From: Streptomyces sp. SID13031
Lineage (GTDB): Bacteria > Actinomycetota > Actinomycetes > Propionibacteriales > Kribbellaceae
Direction of reading: 5' to 3'
NCBI RefSeq assembly: GCF_010548305.1
Contig: NZ_JAAGLV010000030.1
Span: forward strand, 1 to 64,000
Length of the DNA: 64,000 bases
How positions within the stretch are numbered: the stretch's first letter is position 1; the number at the start of each line of letters is the position of its first letter. Made by a program: the position numbers and the translations under genes. The notes beneath the pieces were generated by a model that saw only the letters and a list, made by a program, of their open reading frames with translations, searched no databases and was not told the origin of the DNA. This document shows positions 1-8,597 of the stretch, piece by piece.

Positions 1-40
1 AAGCCCTACTGCTGCATTTTGCTGCTGCACTCGACGACAA

Positions 41-70
41 AGGCCCTCCCCGATTACTCGGAAAGGGCCT
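41..70 (-). terminator. hairpin terminator after tRNA-Ala
   Basis: Seven-base arms AGGCCCT (41-47) and AGGGCCT (64-70) pair around a 16-nt loop. On the minus strand the hairpin lies just after the tRNA-Ala gene and is followed by a short T-containing stretch. This fits a rho-independent terminator for the tRNA. The first 40 bases of the window hold nothing I recognise. Confidence 0.55.
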
Positions 71-80
71 CTGACCTGGG

Positions 81-153
81 TGGAGCTGAGGGGATTCGAA
101 CCCCTGGCCTCCTCGTTGCGAACGAGGCGCGCTACCAACTGCGCCACAGCCCC
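81..153 (-). tRNA. tRNA-Ala (anticodon CGC)
   Basis: The minus strand folds as a complete 73-nt cloverleaf. Acceptor arms GGGGCTG/CAGCTCC include one G-U pair. The anticodon stem is CCTCG/CGAGG with loop TTCGCAA, giving anticodon CGC, which reads the alanine codon GCG. The T-loop is TTCGAAT and the discriminator base is A. The 3' CCA is not encoded, as is common in actinobacteria. Confidence 0.96.
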
Positions 154-273
154 AGGTTGTCGCTGTGTTTCCTTGCGACCGCGAAACTCTAACACGCGAT
201 CGGTCGCTGTCTGAAACCGGGATCACCCCGGCCCGGGAAGGGGCTTGCGAGCTGCTCTGGCAGGTAAAAGGAC

Positions 274-300
274 GCAGCCCCGAGGCTGGCTCGGGGCTGC
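274..300 (-). terminator. rho-independent terminator of the sepX-like gene
   Basis: A perfect 11-bp stem (GCAGCCCCGAG at 274-284, CTCGGGGCTGC at 290-300) closes a 5-nt loop. On the minus strand it is followed by GTCCTTTTACC, a T-rich run. It sits 36 nt past the stop codon at 337, the expected place for the terminator of this gene. Confidence 0.75.
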
Positions 301-336
301 GGTCGAGCGATGGGCAGGCGATAGTCCAGCGGTCGA

Positions 337-1197
337 TCAGTCGCCTACGGCGCGGCGGATTTCGGGTTCTTCGATCGGGGCCGGGGCGGGCTCCGGTACG
401 ACGGGGGCCGCTTCCGGCTCGGGGTCTGCGGTGCGGGCTGAGGAGAAGACCTCGGGGCCGGACAGGCTGATCGTGCGGACCGTCCGGTCGGGGGCCTTCT
501 CCTTCATCACGTACGTCGGCAGGGTGACGGGCACCGGGTCCCACAGGCCGTCGGTGCGGGGCTCGGGCCTTGACGGCGCGACCTCGGGCTCCGGGGCGAC
601 CGGGAGCTTCACCTCGATCGTCAGCTCATGGTCCTGGGCCGCGAGCGATGGTGCTGTCGCGGGGCCGCGATCGTGGTGGGCATCCGCCCGGGCCCGGGCC
701 TCGGCAGCGACCGACGCACGCTCGCGGGCCTGGCGACGGAGTTGCACCCGGGTGAGTACGACGAAGCCGACGATCAGTGTCGCCGGTACTGCGAGAGTCC
801 ACCACCCGACCATCTGGAAGCTCGCCAGCGCCGTGACTGTCAACAGTGAAAGGGTCAGGATCGACAGCACCCGCCGGCGGCGCATAGCGGCCACCCGGCG
901 GGCTCGGTTCGGGACGTGCCGCGCAGGCGGCGACGGATCCTCAGTCCCTATCTCAGAAGGCACCGTGTCAGTGCCTGTGTCAGGCGACGCTGTGCCAGGC
1001 GAGCCTGGGGGTCGTACGACGTACCGCGAGCGCGCCTGTACGTCCGACTGCCGCGACAGCACGCGGGCAGCCGACGACGAGTACTTCTCCGCCGAGCGGC
1101 GCGCGCTCGCCTCGTCGTTGCGCTTCAAAAGCATCGGGACGAGGTATGCGGCCCACGCGGCGACGATCGCCACGTAGATCAGCCCTGTCGTCCCCAT
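337..1197 (-). CDS. sepX: SepX/GlpR-type divisome-associated membrane protein
   Basis: This 286-residue protein has a hydrophobic N-terminal helix (about 5-22), a long hydrophilic linker, and a pair of closely spaced membrane helices (about 110-128 and 131-149). The C-terminal tail is acidic and proline/glutamate-rich. The start, with the helix directly after the initiator Met and a KRNDEA-type border, matches the actinobacterial SepX/GlpR family. SepX stabilises the division septum in Streptomyces; the role here is inferred from that family. The position beside the RimJ-like and molybdenum-cofactor genes matches the Rv0996-Rv0995-Rv0994 order in mycobacteria. The ATG at 1197 gives the expected N-terminus. 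Confidence 0.8.
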   Translation of the reverse strand: MGTTGLIYVAIVAAWAAYLVPMLLKRNDEASARRSAEKYSSSAARVLSRQSDVQARSRYVVRPPGSPGTASPDTGTDTVPSEIGTEDPSPPARHVPNRARRVAAMRRRRVLSILTLSLLTVTALASFQMVGWWTLAVPATLIVGFVVLTRVQLRRQARERASVAAEARARADAHHDRGPATAPSLAAQDHELTIEVKLPVAPEPEVAPSRPEPRTDGLWDPVPVTLPTYVMKEKAPDRTVRTISLSGPEVFSSARTADPEPEAAPVVPEPAPAPIEEPEIRRAVGD

Positions 1198-1295
1198 GCG
1201 ACGACGCTAAGACCCCGGGCGGGTCAGGTCCGGTACGTGAGCCGGTGTGTCGCAAGAAGACTCGTGTGACTGGTGTGAATAAGCACGCAGCGTGA

Positions 1296-1913
1296 TCAGG
1301 GCAGACGTGCTACCAGGCCGGGACCGACTTCTTCGGCGTTGAGGGCGAAGATCCGATGGTCGCGCCACTCGCCGTCGATGTGCAGGAAGCGCGGCCGGTC
1401 TCCTTCATAGCGGAAGCCGAGCTTCTCCACCACCCGCAGACTCGCCTTGTTCTCGGGGCGGATCGCGACCTCGAGGCGATGCAGCCCGAGGGTGAACCAG
1501 CAATGATCGGCAGCGAGAGCAACAGCGGCCGGTACGATCCCACGGCCGGCGTACTGCTCGTCGACCCAGTAGCCGAGGTTCGCCCAACGCGCTGAGCCGT
1601 AGGTGATACCCGACACCGTCAACTGGCCGACCAGCGGCCGCTTCGCGCGAGCACCAGCGCCCGCGGCACCGGCGTACGTGATGACAAAGGGCAGCATGCG
1701 CCCGTACCGCGCCTGCCGATTCCAGTCGCGTGCCATGGCCCGGAAGGTGCGAGCACCGTCGTCTGCACCGGGCGGCTGCGTCGCATCCCAGCGCCGGAGC
1801 CAGCTGATGTTCCGCTGGCGGGCGGCGCTCCACTCGGGGCCGTCAGTGGCCTTGAGGGGTCTGAGCCCTACCTGCCCGTGCTGGAGTTCCACGGGCCAGT
1901 GCACGACGGCCAT
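1296..1913 (-). CDS. rimJ: GNAT acetyltransferase, RimJ/RimL-like
   Basis: This 205-residue protein has the GNAT fold. An acetyl-CoA-binding segment, YAGRGIVPAAVAL, is followed by the RimJ/RimL signature RPENKASLRVVEKLGF. RimJ-type enzymes acetylate protein N-termini (ribosomal S5 in E. coli), but substrates of actinobacterial members are mostly unknown. Its ATG shares one base with the upstream mog stop codon (TGATG at 1911-1915), so it is probably translationally coupled and is the last gene of the moeA-moaC-mog-rimJ operon. The gene symbol rests on position (Rv0995-like) as well as similarity. Confidence 0.78.
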   Translation of the reverse strand: MAVVHWPVELQHGQVGLRPLKATDGPEWSAARQRNISWLRRWDATQPPGADDGARTFRAMARDWNRQARYGRMLPFVITYAGAAGAGARAKRPLVGQLTVSGITYGSARWANLGYWVDEQYAGRGIVPAAVALAADHCWFTLGLHRLEVAIRPENKASLRVVEKLGFRYEGDRPRFLHIDGEWRDHRIFALNAEEVGPGLVARLP

Positions 1914-2401
1914 CAGTCCTGGTCCGTCCGAGGGTGGTCTCCACCGCGTACCTGGTCGACCGCATGCCGCAGTAGTGGCTCCAGCACCGTCAGGCCGTCC
2001 TTGACGCCACCACGCGAGCCCGGCAGGTTCACGATCACGGTCTTGCCGGCCAGCCCGGCCAGTCCTCGCGACAGCGCCGCAGTAGGCACGCCCTGCGCTA
2101 TTCCATAAGCACGGATGGCCTCGGCGATACCTGGGATCTCTGTCTCCAGTACTGCGCGCGTCCGCTCGGGCGTCTCGTCCGTAGGAGAGATGCCCGTGCC
2201 ACCAGTCGTCACTACGACCTCGTACGCCGCAGCGACCGCCTTCACCAGCGCCTCACCGACAGGAGCCCCATCGGGCACGACCTGCGGCCCGTCGACGGTG
2301 AAACCCCAGCTAGCGAGTCGCTCAGCGATCAGTGGTCCAGTGGTGTCCTCGTAGACGCCAGCGGCGGCGCGGTTCGAGATGCTGACGACCAGAGCCCTCA
2401 C
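1913..2401 (-). CDS. mog: molybdopterin adenylyltransferase, MogA/MoaB family
   Basis: This 162-residue enzyme adenylylates molybdopterin before molybdate insertion. The family signatures are present: TTGGTGISPTD at 65-75 and NLPGSRGGVKDGL at 125-137. The length is typical of single-domain MogA/MoaB proteins. Its start overlaps the moaC stop by 4 nt (ATGA at 2398-2401) and its stop overlaps the rimJ-like start by 1 nt, so the genes form one tightly packed operon. Confidence 0.92.
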   Translation of the reverse strand: MRALVVSISNRAAAGVYEDTTGPLIAERLASWGFTVDGPQVVPDGAPVGEALVKAVAAAYEVVVTTGGTGISPTDETPERTRAVLETEIPGIAEAIRAYGIAQGVPTAALSRGLAGLAGKTVIVNLPGSRGGVKDGLTVLEPLLRHAVDQVRGGDHPRTDQD

Positions 2402-2880
2402 GGCCGCTCCCAGTGCCCGGTCTTGCCGCCCTCTTTCAGCTCCACCCGCACGTCGGACAGCACAGCCGCCGGATCGAGTGCCTTCACCATGTCGATGAGG
2501 GCGAGCCCAGCCACCGCGACGGCGGTCAGGGCCTCCATCTCCACCCCGGTCCGGTCAGTGGTCTTGACGGTGGCAACGATCAGTACTGCGTCGTCCACCA
2601 CCTCCAGGTCGACCTTGGCACCGGTGATGGCGATCGGGTGGCACAGCGGCACGAGGTCGGGCGTCCGCTTCGCGCCCATGATCCCGGCGATCCGGGCGAC
2701 CGCCAGCGCATCACCCTTCGGTACGCCGTCGCCGCGGAGCGCCGCGACAACCTCGGCCGACACGAAGACCTTGCCAGAGGCAACGGCCCGCCGGGCGCCG
2801 GCCGACTTGTCCGAGACGTCGACCATCCGGGCGGCACCGGAGGCGTCCACGTGGGTCAGCCCCCCGGCAGGTTCCGTCAT
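2398..2880 (-). CDS. moaC: cyclic pyranopterin monophosphate synthase MoaC
   Basis: MoaC works with MoaA to make cyclic pyranopterin monophosphate, the first molybdenum-cofactor intermediate. The 160-residue protein keeps the N-terminal LTHVDASGAARMVDVSDK block, the LCHPI motif (79-83), TGVEMEAL (111-118) and the catalytic Asp/Lys pair in DMVKALD (D130, K133). It overlaps moeA upstream and mog downstream by 4 nt each, so the three genes are almost certainly one transcript. Confidence 0.95.
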   Translation of the reverse strand: MTEPAGGLTHVDASGAARMVDVSDKSAGARRAVASGKVFVSAEVVAALRGDGVPKGDALAVARIAGIMGAKRTPDLVPLCHPIAITGAKVDLEVVDDAVLIVATVKTTDRTGVEMEALTAVAVAGLALIDMVKALDPAAVLSDVRVELKEGGKTGHWERP

Positions 2881-4103
2881 CCGGTCTCCTCGTCCAGCAG
2901 CCAGAGCTCCGCTTGGTCGCCGGCCCGGACGGCGGTGACGTCCTCGGGCACCACGATCAGCGCGTTCGAGCGGCTCAACCCACCCAGCAGGTGCGAGCCG
3001 TGGCCGCCGACTGTACTGGCCATCCAGCCCTCATCGCCGGAGGTGGCCGCTGCCCGGACGAACTGCCGCCGCCCGGCCGGGGACGAGAACCCGTCCAGTA
3101 CGACGCCACGGACCGTCGAGCGGCGGTACGGCATCACACCCATCAGCTTGCGCAGCGCGGGCCGGACGAACACCTCGAACGACACGTACGCCGACACCGG
3201 GTTGCCCGGCAGCGTGAAGATCGGCACCTCGTCATCACCCATCACGCCGAAGCCCTGCGGCTTGCCCGGCTGCATGGCGACCTCGGGGAAGTCGATGGTG
3301 CCGAGCTTGGTCAGCACCTCCTTGACCACGTCGTACACACCCTTGCTGACGCCGCCTGAGGTGATCACCAGGTCAGCACGGACCAGCTGGTCCGACAGGG
3401 TGTCCATGATCTTCTTCGGGTCGTCGTCGACGATCCCCACGCGGTAGACGATCGCACCGGCTTGCCTGGCGGCCGCTGCAAGCGTGTAGCTGTTGGAGTC
3501 GTAGATCTGCCCGTCCCCCAGCCGCGTGCCTGGCTCGCGGAGCTCGGCGCCAGTGGAGACGACTACTACTCGCGGCCGCGGGCGGACAGTCACACGGGCG
3601 CGGCCGACTGCGGCTAGTACGGCGATCTGGCGCGGCCCGAGCACGGTGTCGCGGTCCATCACCTTGTCGCCGGCCTCCAGGTCCTCGCCAGCACGGCGTA
3701 CAGAGGCTCCTAGCGCCGGCTCCTGCGCGATCCGGACGGTGGCGGTTCCCCCGTCGGTCCACTCGACCGGTACGACGCTGTCGGCGCCGCGGGGCATCGG
3801 TGCGCCCGTCATGATCCGCACACAGGTCCCTGGAGTCACCACGATCGGCCCACTCCGCCCGGCGGCGATCTCGCCGACCACAGGCAGGGCAATCGGGTTC
3901 TCCTGCGAGGCACCGGCCAGGTCGGCGGCCTGCACTGCGTACCCGTCCATGGCGGAGTTGTCGAAACCAGGGAGGCTCACTGGCGAGACAACGTCCTCAC
4001 AGAGCACCAGCCCGAGCGCCTCCATCAGCGGCTGCTCGAACGGCGGCAGCGGCCTCACTCTGCCGAGTACTGCTTCTAAATGCTCGTCAACGCTCCGTCT
4101 CAC
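2877..4103 (-). CDS. moeA: molybdopterin molybdotransferase MoeA (Glp type)
   Basis: MoeA inserts molybdate into adenylylated molybdopterin. The 408-residue protein shows PGFDNSAMDGYA (45-56), MTGAPMPRGAD (98-108), TSGGVSKG (248-255), QPGKPQGFG (278-286) and LPGNPVSAYVSFE (298-310), all family hallmarks, with the usual domain order. The frame is open up to 4226, but I place the start at GTG 4103 because the family N-terminus begins at RRSVDEHLE. The longer form would also run into the upstream hydrolase gene. It is the first gene of the moeA-moaC-mog-rimJ set. Confidence 0.93.
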   Translation of the reverse strand: MRRSVDEHLEAVLGRVRPLPPFEQPLMEALGLVLCEDVVSPVSLPGFDNSAMDGYAVQAADLAGASQENPIALPVVGEIAAGRSGPIVVTPGTCVRIMTGAPMPRGADSVVPVEWTDGGTATVRIAQEPALGASVRRAGEDLEAGDKVMDRDTVLGPRQIAVLAAVGRARVTVRPRPRVVVVSTGAELREPGTRLGDGQIYDSNSYTLAAAARQAGAIVYRVGIVDDDPKKIMDTLSDQLVRADLVITSGGVSKGVYDVVKEVLTKLGTIDFPEVAMQPGKPQGFGVMGDDEVPIFTLPGNPVSAYVSFEVFVRPALRKLMGVMPYRRSTVRGVVLDGFSSPAGRRQFVRAAATSGDEGWMASTVGGHGSHLLGGLSRSNALIVVPEDVTAVRAGDQAELWLLDEETG

Positions 4104-4155
4104 GCAGGCGACTCTAGTCGCTTGGCGCAGCCGTCCTGGACGACGCACAGGTTCG

Positions 4156-5523
4156 TCAGTGCAGGAGGAACTCCGCGACGGTCTGCCGAACAGTGCCCGC
4201 TCCGTTGACCTGCAGCGAATGACCACCGTCCGGTACTACGACCAGCCGCGACCCCGGGATGTCCCGTTGAGCCTCACGCGCCCAGACCAGTGGCGTACCG
4301 AGATCGCGCTCGCCGTGCAGCAGCAGAGCGTTGACACCGCACAGTGACAGCCCGCGGACCTCGGGGTCCTTCACCTTGGGCCAGTTCTCGCACATCACCA
4401 TCTCGCCGTTCCCCCGCGCCGCTGCGGCGTTGTAGGGCCACAGCTGCTCGGGAGACATCCTGCTGACGGCCAGATCGGCCTTGCGGGCCCTGCTGTGCTC
4501 AGCTGACTGGGCACCACCCCACGGGAAGTCCAGATCGAGGCAGAGGGTCGCCGCCTGGATTCCCTGGCTGTACTGCGATGCCGGCGCGCCGCTGAACTGG
4601 TCGACCAGCGCAAAGAGGTCGCGCAGCCGGGTGTTGTCGCCGCCAGCCGCCGCATGTAGTGCCTCAGGGGTGAACAGGAAGCGGGCCGGGTCGACGTAGC
4701 TCACCATCGTGACAGCCTCAAGCAGCTTCGGTCCCAGGGCGGGGTCTTGTCGCACTACTGAGGCCAGGTCCGCGGCCGGGTCGCCGGGGCAGTTGCGGCC
4801 GGGGGCGGCGCAGACGTCGCGTAGTACTCGCGCGTGGTCGCCGAAGGTCTCCACCAGCTCTCCTCGGAAGGAGCCAACCGGTACTACTGAGTCGAGCACG
4901 AGGTGGGTGACTCTGGCCCGGTGCGCGGCGGCGTACCGCTGGGCTGTGTAGGTGCCGTAGGAGACGCCGTTGACCGCCCACTGGTCGACCTTGAGTGCTC
5001 GCCGCAGGTCCTCGAAGTCGGCGACCGAGTCGGTCGTCGCGTAGTGCTCACGGTCGGCGCCGAGCGTCGCTGCGCACGCCAATACTGCGGCTCGGCTCGG
5101 TACGCGGAGATCGTTGCCGCCGCGCTCGTCCTGCAGCTCAGGGCAATTCAGCGCGTTGGCACCGGTTCCCCGTTGGTCGAGCATCACGATGCGGTAGTCG
5201 TTCTTGATCCCCTCGAACGCCCGCAGCACTCGCGGCGCCAGAATCGGGCCTGGCTGGCCAGGTCCTCCGGTGAGCATCAGCATCGTGCGCTGCGCCTGCG
5301 GATTGCCTGCCACGAGCACCGGCAGGTCAAGAGTCCTACTCCGGCGGTCAGCTCGATCCAGCCTGACTGTCAAGTCCCCGCACAGATAGGCGGTCAGCTC
5401 AGGCTGCACACACGGGCTCAGCCCGGTCCACCCCGGACCACTGGCCTGGGCTGTACTTCCGCCGAGCAGGCCGGCGATCAGCGTCGCCGCCGTCAGCAGG
5501 ATGGATGTGCGGTGTCGGCGCAT
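4156..5523 (-). CDS. secreted alpha/beta hydrolase, TAP-like / prolyl-aminopeptidase type
   Basis: This 455-residue protein has a signal peptide (about 1-27, ending near AQAS). Family S33-like motifs follow: GGPG at 86-89 for the oxyanion hole, DQRGTG at 116-121, the nucleophile elbow GVSYG with Ser188, an Asp in GERDLGTP near 410 and a His in GGHS near 435. These are typical of secreted Streptomyces tripeptidyl-aminopeptidase-like enzymes. The exact peptide or ester substrate cannot be read from sequence. I chose ATG 5523, which starts directly with the arginine-rich signal-peptide head. Confidence 0.82.
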   Translation of the reverse strand: MRRHRTSILLTAATLIAGLLGGSTAQASGPGWTGLSPCVQPELTAYLCGDLTVRLDRADRRSRTLDLPVLVAGNPQAQRTMLMLTGGPGQPGPILAPRVLRAFEGIKNDYRIVMLDQRGTGANALNCPELQDERGGNDLRVPSRAAVLACAATLGADREHYATTDSVADFEDLRRALKVDQWAVNGVSYGTYTAQRYAAAHRARVTHLVLDSVVPVGSFRGELVETFGDHARVLRDVCAAPGRNCPGDPAADLASVVRQDPALGPKLLEAVTMVSYVDPARFLFTPEALHAAAGGDNTRLRDLFALVDQFSGAPASQYSQGIQAATLCLDLDFPWGGAQSAEHSRARKADLAVSRMSPEQLWPYNAAAARGNGEMVMCENWPKVKDPEVRGLSLCGVNALLLHGERDLGTPLVWAREAQRDIPGSRLVVVPDGGHSLQVNGAGTVRQTVAEFLLH

Positions 5524-5657
5524 CGTTGGGCTCCAAACCGGTCGGCGCTGTTGGCACACCTCACCCCGCCTGCGGCTCCGACCGCCATCTATTCGAGACT
5601 TTCGAACTCTCCCGGCCGACCCCACCACGAGCGATGATGTAGCGCGGGAGGACTGAG

Positions 5658-6716
5658 ATGATCCGGCTCGGCCTTAACGACCACCAGTTGTCCACATTGC
5701 GTTTCACGGTGTCACCGCTGATGCAGCTCATCCACGCCGTGCTGTGGATCCAGCAGCGCCCACACCTGCCACCGACGTGGCTGCCACAGCGCTGGTCGCG
5801 GGTCTCACCAGCGAGCCGCACGCTGCTCCTCGACCTGATCGACCCTGCGACTCACTCCATCCCGGACTTCCTCCTTCCACTCACCGACCGGTACCGCCCG
5901 ACTATCGAGACCGAACTGGCGGTCATCGCCGCCACCCCGCTCAACGACCTCCGTGCGCATCTACGCCTCACCTACCGCCTAGGCCCGGTCGACGAAGCGT
6001 TCGCAGGCCACCTGGGCGTAGTACCGGCTGTAGCGGACAGTTGGCGCAAGGAGCCGACAGAGCTTGTCGAAGCGGCTTGGGCAGGCCAGTGCGATCCGTT
6101 GCTGGATGCCGTCCAGCAAGCTCTGGCAGAAGCGTGGCAGGTGCTTCTAGCGCCAACCTGGCCGGTGATCCGAGCAGTGACCGAGACCGACGTCATGTAC
6201 CGCCTGCATCTCGTGAAGACGGCCGGAATGTCCTCTGCGGCCCTCGAACTCGTCGACGGTGAGGCGTGGGACGGCCAGGCCGCACAGCTCGATTCCCCGC
6301 TCGAACTCGATCTGACCCGCTTGCGCCATCGCATCGTGCTGGCACCCGCGGTACTACTCGACCGTGGCCGGGCTGTCATCGTCTCCGGCGACGATCTGGT
6401 GGTCGGCTACCCCTGCCGCGGCCGCGCTGTCGTCGTCGGCCCCCACTCAACGGGCGACTCTCCCGAGGAGACCACGTCCGAAGGGCTAGGCACTCGCCAC
6501 CGACTGATCGCCGCCCTGGAGATCCCCCAACCGGGCCACAGCCTGGCCGCCCGTCTCGGCCTGTCCAAAGCGACCGTGTCCTACCACCTAGGACGACTAC
6601 ACAGCAGCGGCCTGGTAGAGCGCCGCCGTCTCGGCCGCGAGGTGTACTACGCCAGGACCCCCGCCGCTGACCGGCTCACGCCGTCGCTTCGGGATGTGCG
6701 CCCCACACCATCCTGA
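5658..6716 (+). CDS. ArsR-like winged-helix transcriptional regulator
   Basis: This 352-residue protein has a long N-terminal region without a recognised motif (the DUF5937-like layout found in actinobacterial ArsR proteins). A C-terminal winged helix lies at about 285-340: SLAARLGLSKATVSYHLGRL is the recognition part and RRRLGREVYYA forms the wing. The ATG follows a strong GGGAGG site at 5646-5651. It diverges from the secreted hydrolase gene, with only 134 nt between the two starts, so control of that neighbour is plausible but unproven. Its 3' end overlaps the convergent acetyltransferase gene by 41 nt. Confidence 0.75.
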   Translation: MIRLGLNDHQLSTLRFTVSPLMQLIHAVLWIQQRPHLPPTWLPQRWSRVSPASRTLLLDLIDPATHSIPDFLLPLTDRYRPTIETELAVIAATPLNDLRAHLRLTYRLGPVDEAFAGHLGVVPAVADSWRKEPTELVEAAWAGQCDPLLDAVQQALAEAWQVLLAPTWPVIRAVTETDVMYRLHLVKTAGMSSAALELVDGEAWDGQAAQLDSPLELDLTRLRHRIVLAPAVLLDRGRAVIVSGDDLVVGYPCRGRAVVVGPHSTGDSPEETTSEGLGTRHRLIAALEIPQPGHSLAARLGLSKATVSYHLGRLHSSGLVERRRLGREVYYARTPAADRLTPSLRDVRPTPS

Positions 6717-7146
6717 TGTCAGGCACCCGCTCCTCGTTGTCCGCGCCGTCGGTACGCCGTACCTCCGTGAACCCGTGCCGGCGGTAGAACTCCTGGGCCT
6801 GGGTGTTGCTCTGGAAAGTCCACAACGCGAGTCCACCGGGCCGCAGGTCCTTGGCCAGGTCGACCAGCGTCGAGCCGACTCCCTGGCCGGCCAGCTCCGG
6901 CTCGACGTACAGCTGGTCGAGGTCGTCACCGTCCAGCGTGAGTACGGCGACGATCCGCCCGTCGTCCATCGCTACCCAGGTCTGCCCGTCCGGTAGCAGC
7001 ACCTCGGCGAACCAGCCGCGCACCTGTTCTTCAGAGTGGATCGCCGGTGGCAACTGCGAACCCTCAACATGCCGGGAGCGCCACCAAACCGCTGCGGCCT
7101 CGTCCGTGTCGTACGGCTCCAACGGCCGGATCCAGACATCATCCAC
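6676..7146 (-). CDS. GNAT family N-acetyltransferase
   Basis: This is a 156-residue GNAT protein with LDQLYVEPELAGQGVGSTLV (beta4 plus the acetyl-CoA pyrophosphate loop QGVGST) and the closing AQEFYRRHGFTEV segment. The substrate is unknown. GTG 7146 (DDVWIRPLEPYDTDEA) is the best start: the family N-terminus begins there, and it overlaps the end of the upstream uridylyltransferase gene by 8 nt, suggesting coupling. The 3' end overlaps the convergent regulator by 41 nt. Confidence 0.78.
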   Translation of the reverse strand: MDDVWIRPLEPYDTDEAAAVWWRSRHVEGSQLPPAIHSEEQVRGWFAEVLLPDGQTWVAMDDGRIVAVLTLDGDDLDQLYVEPELAGQGVGSTLVDLAKDLRPGGLALWTFQSNTQAQEFYRRHGFTEVRRTDGADNEERVPDIRMVWGAHPEATA

Positions 7147-8527
7147 GGAGCTCGGTCCCGTCGGGGATCTCCCGCCGTTCACCGGCGGGCGCCTCGACCT
7201 CGACCTCGCCGACCACCACCACATCCTTGCCGAAGGCAACATCGCCGCGGACCTCGAGCCGGTCGGCCCGGAGCAGCGACGGCGGTCCGGCCGGGAAGTG
7301 CTTCTCGAAGTCGGCCAGGATCCTGAAATGCTCCGGGTCGAGGTCGACGTACGGTTCGTCGCCCTCGTGGTTCGTGGTCAGGTCGCCCGAAGCGCTCAGG
7401 TCGTACACGTCGGAGCGCAGGACGAGCAGGTCGTTGGTCGTCTTCACCGGCTTGAACCGGCTCCGGTCGACGATCACGGCCTGCGAGCCCTCGAAGGTCT
7501 CGATCGCCGTCCCCATCGCCGTCTCCAGCTGGATCACCTTCGGCGAGGACGAGTCGGCCGGGTCGACGGTCTTGCGGTTGACGATGATCGGCAGCCCGAG
7601 CACGCCGTCGTGGCCGTCCATCAGCTCGGCGAGCCGGTCGAGATCGATCCACAGGTTGTTCGTGTTGAACGTCTTGTGCCGGGCGACGTCCTGGAAGAAC
7701 TTGTCGTCGTCGGCGTGCACCTGAGCGCTGTCCCGCAGGATCAGCCGGCCGTCGGCCTTGCGGACGGCGACGTGGCCGCCCTTGCGGTCCGACCTGGTCC
7801 GGCGGCAGACCTCCATCCCGAACGGGACGTCGTGCTCGGCCATCCAGGCGGCGATCCGGCCGTCCGGGGTGGCGCCGAGGTTGTCCGCGTTGGAGATGAA
7901 CGCGTGCCGGAAACCCTTCTCGCGCAGCGCGTCGAGGGTGCCGGACGCGACCAGCGCGGTGAACAGGTCACCATGGCCGGGCGGGCACCAGGCGAGCTCC
8001 GGGTCCTCGGGCCACTCGGCCGGAGTGAGGTCGCCGGCGAGGAGCTTCGGCTCCATGTTCTGCTGGAAGTCGAGCGGGATCCCGTCCACCGGCAGGTCGG
8101 AGTACTCGCCGAGGATCGCCAGCGACTCCTTCTTGGTGCGGAAGGAGTTCATCAACACGAGCGGCAGCGGTACGTCGTACGCCCTGCGGGTGGCCAGGAT
8201 CTGCCGGGCGATGATGTCGAGGAAGCTCAGCCCGTCCTTGACCGGCAGCGCCGACTTCGGCCCGGTGACACCCATCGACGTCCCGAGGCCGCCGTTGAGC
8301 TTGATCACCACGGTCTCGGCGAGGGCCGCCCGCCGCGACTCCTGGTCGGCGTCGAGGTGTTCCAGATGGGGCAGCTCACCCACCGGCTCGATGTCGTCCT
8401 CGCGGATCGTGCCCTGCTGCCCCGACTCGAGCAACCGGTAGTAGTGCGAGAAGACTTTGATGGCGACGTCGGCGGCGCCGGCCGCGCGCATCTTGTCCTG
8501 TGCTTGTTGAAGACCTGCCTCACTCAT
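7139..8527 (-). CDS. UTP-glucose-1-phosphate uridylyltransferase, eukaryotic-type UDPGP family
   Basis: This 462-residue enzyme makes UDP-glucose from UTP and glucose-1-phosphate for envelope glycans. It carries the UGP2/UDPGP-family nucleotide loop KLNGGLGTSMG (76-86) with GPKS at 89-92, then the LVLMNSF and FISNADNLGA blocks. It also has the C-terminal left-handed beta-helix-like repeats (VRGDVAFGKDVVVVGEVEVE). Bacterial GalU is a different, shorter family, so I leave the symbol blank. It occupies the galU position of the conserved moeA-fthC neighbourhood and diverges from the cyclo-ligase gene. Confidence 0.9.
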   Translation of the reverse strand: MSEAGLQQAQDKMRAAGAADVAIKVFSHYYRLLESGQQGTIREDDIEPVGELPHLEHLDADQESRRAALAETVVIKLNGGLGTSMGVTGPKSALPVKDGLSFLDIIARQILATRRAYDVPLPLVLMNSFRTKKESLAILGEYSDLPVDGIPLDFQQNMEPKLLAGDLTPAEWPEDPELAWCPPGHGDLFTALVASGTLDALREKGFRHAFISNADNLGATPDGRIAAWMAEHDVPFGMEVCRRTRSDRKGGHVAVRKADGRLILRDSAQVHADDDKFFQDVARHKTFNTNNLWIDLDRLAELMDGHDGVLGLPIIVNRKTVDPADSSSPKVIQLETAMGTAIETFEGSQAVIVDRSRFKPVKTTNDLLVLRSDVYDLSASGDLTTNHEGDEPYVDLDPEHFRILADFEKHFPAGPPSLLRADRLEVRGDVAFGKDVVVVGEVEVEAPAGERREIPDGTELRG

Positions 8528-8597
8528 GACCCAACACTAGGGTAGGTCCCATCACCGCGACGTTAGCTGCGTCACTATGCGTCTCTAGGATCACGCT

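Noticed and set aside
4104..4226. N-terminal extension of MoeA to 4226
   Set aside because: The extra 41 residues are Arg-rich and antisense to the end of the hydrolase gene. The family N-terminus starts at GTG 4103.
6803..8545. 580-codon plus-strand frame opposite the UDP-glucose pyrophosphorylase gene
   Set aside because: The minus-strand gene has all family motifs; the plus frame is a GC-rich shadow.
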